A DNA stretch of 11,139 nucleotides from an uncultured Sutterella sp. (GTDB lineage Bacteria > Pseudomonadota > Gammaproteobacteria > Burkholderiales > Burkholderiaceae_F), in NCBI GenBank assembly GCA_900552915.1, contig USBS01000059.1, positions 1 through 11,139 of the forward strand, read 5' to 3'. Positions 7,035 to 11,139 of the stretch are shown in pieces (position 1 is the first letter of the stretch; each line of letters begins with the position of its first letter). The notes under the pieces are model-generated. The model was not told the DNA's origin. It worked only from the letters and a program-made list of their open reading frames with translations, and ran no database searches. The translations under genes and the position numbers were made by a program.

Positions 7035-7061
7035 CATAGGAATGCAGCAAACTACAATGCT

Positions 7062-7091
7062 CGCTTTCGAAGAGGGAGGGCTTCGAAAGCG
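7062..7091. repeat. Perfect 11-bp inverted repeat
   Basis: CGCTTTCGAAG (7062-7072) and CTTCGAAAGCG (7081-7091) are exact reverse complements separated by 8 bases (AGGGAGGG). No T tract follows on either strand, so it is not itself a terminator. It may be the core hairpin of the candidate minus-strand RNA or a protein-binding site. AGGGAGG occurs again at 7114-7120. Confidence 0.7.
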
Positions 7092-7178
7092 GCCCCTCGG
7101 GAGTCTGCCGCACAGGGAGGCAATTGAGGCGCAGATGCCTTATTGCGGTACGTAATTTAACCTAGTCCTAGGCAGTTG

Positions 7179-7206
7179 ATAATAGGGGTTCACCCTGAAA
7201 TATCAG
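7179..7206 (-). promoter_or_regulatory. Possible minus-strand promoter for the candidate RNA
   Basis: On the minus strand, CTGATA (complement of 7206-7201) and TATTAT (complement of 7184-7179) are separated by 16 bp and match consensus at 4 of 6 and 5 of 6. A start near 7172 would fall on the repeat-rich CCTAGTCCTAGG (7161-7172). Confidence 0.35.
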
Positions 7207-7474
7207 TTGACGGATTTCTTATTGTGGAATTTGAGAGCAAGATTGGATAAATCTCCAATGACTTGGCCTAGCACCGAATAAGTGAGACGAAAAAAGCCGA
7301 ACTAATACTCACAAATTTGTTGGTGCAAAAGCGCAACAACGGCTTTCGGAAAATTAAAGCAAAATTTTAAGTAACGCTTTTTCCGAAGTGCTGATTTGCA
7401 AGGGATTTCACGAGGCGACCACAAGATGTAGTGTTGATGTAGCGTTTCGCGAACGATACGATGCGTTTTTCGGC
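7185..7474. other. Gene-free AT-rich stretch
   Basis: No coding frame with plausible composition or homology is visible on either strand. Contents noted: a compound stem-loop at 7293-7346 (own entry), an 11-bp-spaced direct repeat GATGTAG (7425 and 7436), an 8-bp palindrome TTCGCGAA (7446-7453) and another possible plus-strand promoter TTGATG (7435-7440) to TACGAT (7457-7462) with a 16-bp spacer. It is more AT-rich than the flanking genes, but no mobile-element ends or attachment duplications were recognised. Confidence 0.5.
7290..7346 (-). terminator. Compound stem-loop with minus-strand T tract
   Basis: AAAGCCG (7293-7299) pairs with CGGCTTT (7340-7346). Nested at the 3' side on the plus strand is TTGTTG (7317-7322) with CAACAA (7334-7339) and an AAAA apical loop, leaving a one-sided bulge of about 17 nt. 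On the minus strand the outer stem runs into T6 (complement of 7295-7290), as in a terminator, but the large bulge is unusual. A minus-strand transcript from the 7350-7500 region is possible but unproven. Confidence 0.4.
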
Positions 7475-7503
7475 TTGCCTCGTTTGCAGTGATTGTCTAC
7501 ACT
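7475..7503 (+). promoter_or_regulatory. Candidate promoter for the nrdD leader
   Basis: TTGCCT (7475-7480) and TACACT (7498-7503) are 17 bp apart, each matching consensus at 4 of 6. A start near 7510 would place a hairpin (CTCAG 7502-7506 with CTGAG 7512-7516) at the very 5' end and a terminator-like hairpin within about 50 nt. No convincing FNR or NrdR box pair was seen nearby. Confidence 0.35.
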
Positions 7504-7538
7504 CAGTCGTGCTGAGCCGCTCGTTAGATTGCATCCGG

Positions 7539-7563
7539 AAGACGCCTCACGGCGTCTTTTTTT
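7539..7563 (+). terminator. Terminator-like hairpin in the nrdD leader
   Basis: AAGACGCC (7539-7546) pairs perfectly with GGCGTCTT (7551-7558) around TCAC, and the T run reaches 7563. It is a textbook intrinsic terminator 80 nt upstream of the nrdD ATG, and no plus-strand gene precedes it within 600 bp. It therefore either ends a short non-coding RNA or controls readthrough into nrdD. No obvious antiterminator segment complementary to its 5' arm was found. Confidence 0.8.
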
Positions 7564-7642
7564 GCCGCAACGAGGGCAACCAATGCAGGCCGGCCTTTAC
7601 CGAGGCCGATTTACGTACAGAACAACACAAAGGTGCAAGGAC

Positions 7643-9670
7643 ATGGCAGTTGAGATTCGGCACATTATCAAACGCGACGGTTCGGTTAAGGAGTTCAATG
7701 CCCAGAAGATCACCTACGCTATTGAATGCGCCGGTAAAGCCACCAATCAGTTCGGACGCGAACGGGCCGAAGAAATTACCGAAATGCTCGTCATGCCCCG
7801 TTTGCGCGAACTCGGAGTCGCCACGCCGCACATCGAGCAAGTGCAGGATGCCGTCGAACATGCGCTCTACGAAGCAGGGCATTTCGAGACGCTTCGCGCC
7901 TACATCGTCTACCGCGAGCAGCGCGCCCGCAGCCGCGACGCCAAGAAGAGCTGGGTGGATGTCGAAAGTTCGATCAACGAGTATCTCAACCAGTCCGACT
8001 GGCGCGTCAATGCCAACGCAAACCAGGGCTACAGTCTGGGCGGCCTGATTCTCAATGTCTCGGGCAAGGTGATCGCCAACTATTGGCTCAACTACATCTA
8101 CACGTCCGAAATCGGTCAGTGCCATCGCCAGGCCGACTTCCACATCCATGACCTCGATATGCTCTCGGGCTATTGCGCGGGCTGGAGCCTGCGCACGCTG
8201 CTGCAGGAGGGCTTCAACGGCGTTCCGGGCAAGGTCGAGGCCGGTGCTCCGAAGCACTTTTCGTCGGCTACGGGCCAGATCGTCAACTTCCTGGGCACGA
8301 TGCAGAACGAATGGGCGGGCGCACAGGCTTTTTCTTCGTTTGACACCTACATGGCGCCCTTCATCCGCAAGGACAACACGCCCTACGAAGAAGTGCTGCA
8401 GGGAATTCAGGAACTCATCTACAACTTGAACGTTCCGAGCCGCTGGGGCACGCAGACGCCCTTTACGAACCTCACGTTCGACTGGACCTGCCCCGAAGAC
8501 CTCAAAAACGTACATCCGCTGATCGGCGGCGAAGAAATGCCCTTTACCTACGGCGAGCTGCAGAAGGAAATGGACATGATCAATCGCGCCTACATCGAGG
8601 TCATGACCAAAGGCGACGCCAAGGGACGCGTGTTTACGTTCCCGATTCCGACCTACAACATCACGCCGGACTTCGATTGGGACAGCCCCAATGTGCTGCC
8701 GCTCTTCGACATGACGGCGCGCTACGGTCTGCCGTACTTCCAGAACTTCATCAATTCCGAGCTCAAGCCCAACATGATTCGCTCGATGTGCTGCCGCCTG
8801 CAGCTCGATTTGCGCGAACTTCTCAAGCGAGGCAACGGGCTCTTCGGCTCGGCCGAGCAGACGGGCAGCCTCGGCGTGGTGACGATCAACTGCGCCCGCT
8901 TGGGCTACCTTTTCAAGGGCAGCGAAGAGGCGCTCTACGCCCGCCTCGATCATCTGCTGGAGCTTGCGCGCGATTCGCTCGAAATTAAGCGCAAAACTAT
9001 CCAGAAGCACATCGATCAAGGCCTGTTCCCGTACACGAAGCGCTATTTGGGTACGCTGCGCAACCACTTCTCGACGATCGGCGTGAACGGCATCAACGAA
9101 ATGATCCGCAACTTTACGGACGATGCCGAAGACATCACGACCGAGAAGGGGCACGCGATGGCCGTGAAGCTTCTCGATCATGTTCGGGAGCGCATGGTGG
9201 AATTCCAGACGGATACGGGACACATGTACAACCTTGAAGCGACGCCGGCCGAGGGCACGACGTACCGCTTCGCCAAGGAAGACAAGAAGCGTTTCCCCGA
9301 CATCCTGCAGGCCGGCACCCCGCAGCACCCGTACTACACGAACTCCTCGCAGCTTCCGGTCGGCTACACGGACGATCCGTTCGAAGCTCTGGAAATGCAG
9401 GAGGATCTGCAGCGCAAGTACACGGGCGGCACGGTGCTTCATCTCTACATGAATGAAGCGATCAGTTCGGCCGAAGCTTGCCGCGATCTGGTTCGCCGCA
9501 CGCTTACGCGCTTCCGTTTGCCGTACATCACGGTGACGCCGACCTTCTCGATCTGTCCCAAGCACGGCTATCTGTCCGGCCGCCACGACTTCTGCCCGAA
9601 GTGCGACGCCGAATTGATCGCCGCCAAAAAGGCAAGAATGGCCGAGCAAGCCGAACCGGCGCACGCCTAA
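7643..9670 (+). CDS. nrdD: Anaerobic (class III) ribonucleoside-triphosphate reductase, catalytic part lacking the glycyl-radical segment
   Basis: A 675-residue protein that would reduce NTPs to dNTPs without oxygen. An N-terminal ATP cone covers about residues 3-95 (IIKRDGSVKEFNAQKITYAI). The alpha/beta barrel has FHIHDLDMLSGYCAGWSL (C178) and MIRSMCCRLQLDL (C383, C384), the region of the substrate-radical cysteines. The C-terminal metal knuckle is CPKHG...FCPKCD (C638, H641, C651, C654), with His where many family members have Cys. The chain then ends in about 20 charged and Ala-rich residues. The expected RVxGY glycyl-radical motif is absent and is encoded by the next gene. ATG 7643 is preferred over upstream alternative starts because AAAGGTG (7629-7635) precedes it and the ATP cone begins there. 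Codon bias suggests strong expression. Confidence 0.95.
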   Translation: MAVEIRHIIKRDGSVKEFNAQKITYAIECAGKATNQFGRERAEEITEMLVMPRLRELGVATPHIEQVQDAVEHALYEAGHFETLRAYIVYREQRARSRDAKKSWVDVESSINEYLNQSDWRVNANANQGYSLGGLILNVSGKVIANYWLNYIYTSEIGQCHRQADFHIHDLDMLSGYCAGWSLRTLLQEGFNGVPGKVEAGAPKHFSSATGQIVNFLGTMQNEWAGAQAFSSFDTYMAPFIRKDNTPYEEVLQGIQELIYNLNVPSRWGTQTPFTNLTFDWTCPEDLKNVHPLIGGEEMPFTYGELQKEMDMINRAYIEVMTKGDAKGRVFTFPIPTYNITPDFDWDSPNVLPLFDMTARYGLPYFQNFINSELKPNMIRSMCCRLQLDLRELLKRGNGLFGSAEQTGSLGVVTINCARLGYLFKGSEEALYARLDHLLELARDSLEIKRKTIQKHIDQGLFPYTKRYLGTLRNHFSTIGVNGINEMIRNFTDDAEDITTEKGHAMAVKLLDHVRERMVEFQTDTGHMYNLEATPAEGTTYRFAKEDKKRFPDILQAGTPQHPYYTNSSQLPVGYTDDPFEALEMQEDLQRKYTGGTVLHLYMNEAISSAEACRDLVRRTLTRFRLPYITVTPTFSICPKHGYLSGRHDFCPKCDAELIAAKKARMAEQAEPAHA

Positions 9671-9686
9671 AAGACAAAATTTATCA

Positions 9687-9715
9687 ACGGCGGCCGGGCT
9701 AACCGGGACCGCCGT
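9687..9715 (+). promoter_or_regulatory. Intercistronic hairpin between nrdD and the glycyl-radical gene
   Basis: ACGGCGG (9687-9693) pairs with CCGCCGT (9709-9715), with an inner CCGG/CCGG stem beyond a 2-nt bulge and a 5-nt loop GCTAA. It lies between the nrdD stop (9670) and the ribosome site GGAGG (9721-9725). With no T tract it is unlikely to terminate. It could set the ratio of the two products or mark an mRNA processing point. Confidence 0.6.
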
Positions 9716-9733
9716 CCTACGGAGGAAATGAAA

Positions 9734-9913
9734 ATGACCGAAAAGACCAATGAAACCGTTCAGCTCAAGGACAGCGAACGTCAGCCCTGCGAAGTCTGGA
9801 CCCGCGTGATGGGCTACCATCGTCCGGTGCAGTCCTTCAACATCGGCAAGAAGGGTGAATTCGAAGAACGCAAGTACTTCGTCGAAAGCAAGTGCGGCTG
9901 CTCCCGGAAGTAA
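9734..9913 (+). CDS. Stand-alone glycyl-radical subunit of the class III reductase
   Basis: A 59-residue protein equivalent to the C-terminal glycyl-radical loop of NrdD. The motif is EVWTRVMGYHRPVQSFN, with G27 in RVMGY as the expected radical residue, followed by IGKKGEFEERKYF, which ends full-length NrdD proteins. About 18 polar residues precede it (including C19), and it ends in a CGC-containing tail. In fused homologues this segment follows the metal knuckle directly. Here both parts carry extra tails at the break, which suggests an established split rather than a fresh nonsense mutation. The start at ATG 9734 is 8 nt from a perfect GGAGG (9721-9725); ATG 9728 is too close. The gene is in the same frame as nrdD with only one TAA between them. 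The product should dock into NrdD and be charged by NrdG. Confidence 0.88.
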   Translation: MTEKTNETVQLKDSERQPCEVWTRVMGYHRPVQSFNIGKKGEFEERKYFVESKCGCSRK

Positions 9914-9937
9914 ACACTAGGTCGAAAGCAGCACCCG

Positions 9938-10675
9938 ATGCCGATTAACTTCGACGTGTTGACTCCCGCCGCAGCGCTTCGCATTGCGGCGGTGACGCCT
10001 TTTACGAGCATCGACTTTCCGGGAAAGCTCTCGGCGGTCGTTTTTCTGCGCGGCTGCCCTTGGAGGTGCGCTTATTGCCACAACCGCTGGATGCGCACGC
10101 GTCGAGCCGAAGAGTCCGATCCGAAATGGGAGGACGTCGAGGCGCTTCTCAAGAAGCGCAGAGGGCTTCTCGACGGCGTTGTCTTTTCCGGTGGAGAGCC
10201 TTGTATGGATCCGGCACTGCCGGCAGCCGTGCGGCTTGTAAAGGATCTCGGCTATGCCGTGGGACTGCACACGTCGGGCGCCTATCCGCGGCACCTTAAG
10301 GACTGCGTGAACTTACTCGACTGGGTGGGGCTCGACGTGAAAGCCAATCCCGAAAAGCCCGAGGCGTTTGATGCCGTTGCCGGCATTTCCGGTGCGCACG
10401 AAGCTTTCCTGCAAAGCTTTGAAATCATCCGCGCGGCGGGCGTGCCGATGGAGGCGAGAACGACCGCGCATCCGGATTTTCTTTCGGAAGAAGACATCCT
10501 CGCGATCGGCCGCTGGCTCAAGGAGCGCCGGGTCGACACGTTCGCCCTGCAGATTTTCCGTAAGGCGCCCAATATGCAGACAGACTTCGATCCGGTGCCG
10601 ACCGACTGGCCGCCTCAGGCCACGCTCGACGCACTCAAAGGCCTGTTTGAGCACTTCACTCTGCGGCGTGAATAA
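9938..10675 (+). CDS. nrdG: Anaerobic ribonucleotide reductase activating protein (radical SAM)
   Basis: A 245-residue radical SAM enzyme of the longer NrdG2 type (E. coli NrdG is about 154). It abstracts a hydrogen from the reductase glycine with a 5'-deoxyadenosyl radical. The N-terminus ITPFTSIDFPG-like segment (residues 20-29) and VVFLRGCPWRCAYCHNRW carry the 4Fe-4S motif C40-x3-C44-x2-C47. The SAM-contacting GGEP is at 85-88. Later blocks include GLHTSGAYP, DWVGLDVKA and ALQIFRKAPNM. It starts 24 bp after the glycyl-radical gene, so all three genes look co-transcribed. The ribosome site is weak (GAAAG near 9924). Its target glycine should be G27 of the small upstream protein, which would make this activase work on a separate subunit. 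Confidence 0.93.
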   Translation: MPINFDVLTPAAALRIAAVTPFTSIDFPGKLSAVVFLRGCPWRCAYCHNRWMRTRRAEESDPKWEDVEALLKKRRGLLDGVVFSGGEPCMDPALPAAVRLVKDLGYAVGLHTSGAYPRHLKDCVNLLDWVGLDVKANPEKPEAFDAVAGISGAHEAFLQSFEIIRAAGVPMEARTTAHPDFLSEEDILAIGRWLKERRVDTFALQIFRKAPNMQTDFDPVPTDWPPQATLDALKGLFEHFTLRRE

Positions 10676-10691
10676 CGTTTCTGCGCAAGGC

Positions 10692-10712
10692 GGGAGCCGT
10701 TAGGCGGCTCCC
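10692..10712. terminator. GC-rich hairpin between convergent genes
   Basis: GGGAGCCG (10692-10699) and CGGCTCCC (10705-10712) form a perfect 8-bp stem with a 5-nt loop. It lies between nrdG and the opposing ATPase gene and includes the ATPase stop codon in its loop. Neither strand has a T tract after it, so it may act as a shared 3'-end barrier rather than a standard intrinsic terminator. Confidence 0.5.
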
Positions 10713-11139
10713 AGCATCCTGTCCACTTTGCCTGCGCATTTCATGAGCCGCAATCCCCAAGCCACCACAATGAGGCACACGCCCGTGTCTGCGAAAACGG
10801 CCATCCACATCGTGGCGTAGCCCGCCAGCGCCGCAATCATGAAGCAGAACTTCACGCCGAGCGCAAAGACGATGTTTTGAATGAGCGTGGCGTGCGCAAG
10901 TTCCGAAAGTTTCTTGAACCAGGCGATCTTGGCGATGTTGTCGTCCATGAGCGCCACATCTGCAGCCTCGATGGCGGTGTCGGCGCCCTTAATGCCCATG
11001 GCAAAGCCGATGCGTGCCCGCGACAGGGCCGGCGCGTCGTTGATGCCGTCGCCCACCATGGCCACGCGATGTCCCGCGCGCTGCAGCTCGCGGACGCGCA
11101 GCTCCTTCTGGCTGGGCAGCACGCCCGCCATGACCTCGT
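10700..11139 (-). CDS. P1B-type heavy-metal ATPase, C-terminal part (Zn/Cd type; 5' end outside window)
   Basis: The last 145 or so residues of a metal-exporting P-type ATPase, running off the window end. It has the hinge motif VAMVGDGINDAPALSRARIG of the ATP-hydrolysis domain, then GADTAIEAADVALMDDNI. Two closing membrane helices follow (IQNIVFALGVKFCFMIAALAG and ATMWMAVFADTGVCLIVVAW). The Asp in the last helix context (ADTGVCLIV) matches the ZntA/CadA group, where it helps bind Zn, Cd or Pb; copper exporters differ there. The frame stays open upstream of the first in-window ATG (11131), so that is not the true start. The phosphorylation motif and N-terminal metal-binding region lie outside the window. 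It converges with nrdG with only 24 bp between stops. Confidence 0.9.
   Translation of the reverse strand, partial: EVMAGVLPSQKELRVRELQRAGHRVAMVGDGINDAPALSRARIGFAMGIKGADTAIEAADVALMDDNIAKIAWFKKLSELAHATLIQNIVFALGVKFCFMIAALAGYATMWMAVFADTGVCLIVVAWGLRLMKCAGKVDRMLGAA

Larger units (their letters stand above)
7005..7172 (-). ncRNA. Candidate small non-coding RNA, about 170 nt
   Basis: The interval lies between a plausible minus-strand promoter (7179-7206) and a strong minus-strand terminator (7005-7034), and has no convincing coding frame. It contains a perfect 11-bp stem, CGCTTTCGAAG (7062-7072) with CTTCGAAAGCG (7081-7091), around a purine loop AGGGAGGG on the plus strand. A second closed domain is formed by CCGCA (7108-7112) with TGCGG (7144-7148), with an inner AGGC/GCCT hairpin. 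The C-rich segment 7093-7098 could pair with the 7073-7080 loop as a pseudoknot on either strand. I could not assign a family. The size resembles 6S RNA, but I did not see that family's characteristic sequence. The termini are estimates. Confidence 0.45.

Noticed and set aside
7026..7048. String resembling the SRP RNA (ffs) core: GGTCAGGTCC then GGAA and GCAGC
   Set aside because: The 10-base match is striking, but the flanks do not pair into an SRP helix, the apical loop is shortened and shifted by an inserted base, and the first part is explained as the stem of a minus-strand terminator. An Infernal scan with RF00169 would settle it.
6910..7155. 81-codon plus-strand frame after the binding-protein gene
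   Set aside because: It overlaps the end of that gene and runs through its terminator and the minus-strand terminator. There is no ribosome site and no recognisable protein.
7293..7346. Integron attC-like recombination site
   Set aside because: The folded shape with a bulge is suggestive, but the conserved core bases GTTRRRY and RYYYAAC are not present at the right places, and there is no integrase or cassette.
7493..7642. 50-codon N-terminal extension of nrdD
   Set aside because: It would begin inside the promoter region and translate through the terminator hairpin. The ATP cone starts at ATG 7643, which has a good ribosome site.
7547..9820. 757-codon open frame on the minus strand opposite nrdD
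   Set aside because: It is a shadow of the strongly codon-biased nrdD gene. Its translation is low-complexity, rich in Arg, Ala, Val and His, with no recognisable domain, while the plus strand is an unambiguous NrdD.
9881..9930. Direct repeat GTCGAAAGCA at 9881 and 9921
   Set aside because: Only two 10-bp copies, the first within coding sequence; no support for a regulatory array.

Overview
The window looks like chromosome from a moderately GC-rich proteobacterium with an anaerobic lifestyle. RNase G, E. coli-type long argininosuccinate synthase, an IMPACT/YigZ protein, a Tat-exported flavodoxin and an oxygen-sensitive class III ribonucleotide reductase fit a gut betaproteobacterium of the Sutterellaceae type. 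That placement is inference from gene content and sequence style, not from a database match. No IS, prophage, CRISPR, tRNA or rRNA was recognised.

Layout. Positions 1-368 hold the C-terminal ATPase domain of a sensor histidine kinase cut by the window edge. A Tat-signal flavodoxin (473-1036) and yigZ (1100-1732) follow. argG (1936-3276) has a plausible promoter and a structured 5' leader, and ends at a very strong terminator (3335-3383). A cation diffusion facilitator (3483-4469) and rng for RNase G (4550-6016) come next. An orphan family-3 amino-acid-binding protein (6170-6925) sits behind a consensus -10 and a strong terminator. A gene-free stretch of about 700 bp (6926-7642) carries several RNA-like signals. 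These include a candidate minus-strand RNA (about 7172 to 7005) with a strong intrinsic terminator, and a terminator-like hairpin just upstream of nrdD.

The last plus-strand block is the anaerobic ribonucleotide reductase system. The catalytic subunit NrdD (7643-9670) stops after its metal-binding knuckle and lacks the C-terminal glycyl-radical segment. That segment is a separate 59-residue protein (9734-9913) in the same frame, behind one TAA and an intergenic hairpin, with its own ribosome binding site. NrdG, the radical SAM activase (9938-10675), follows. Together they encode a class III reductase whose radical glycine is on a detachable small subunit, the most interesting feature here. 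A convergent P1B-type Zn/Cd ATPase fragment (minus strand, 10700 to the window end) closes the window.

Functional links are limited. nrdD, the glycyl subunit and nrdG form one operon-like unit for anaerobic dNTP synthesis. The CDF transporter and the P1B ATPase could both export zinc-like metals but are not adjacent. The other genes appear to be independent housekeeping units.
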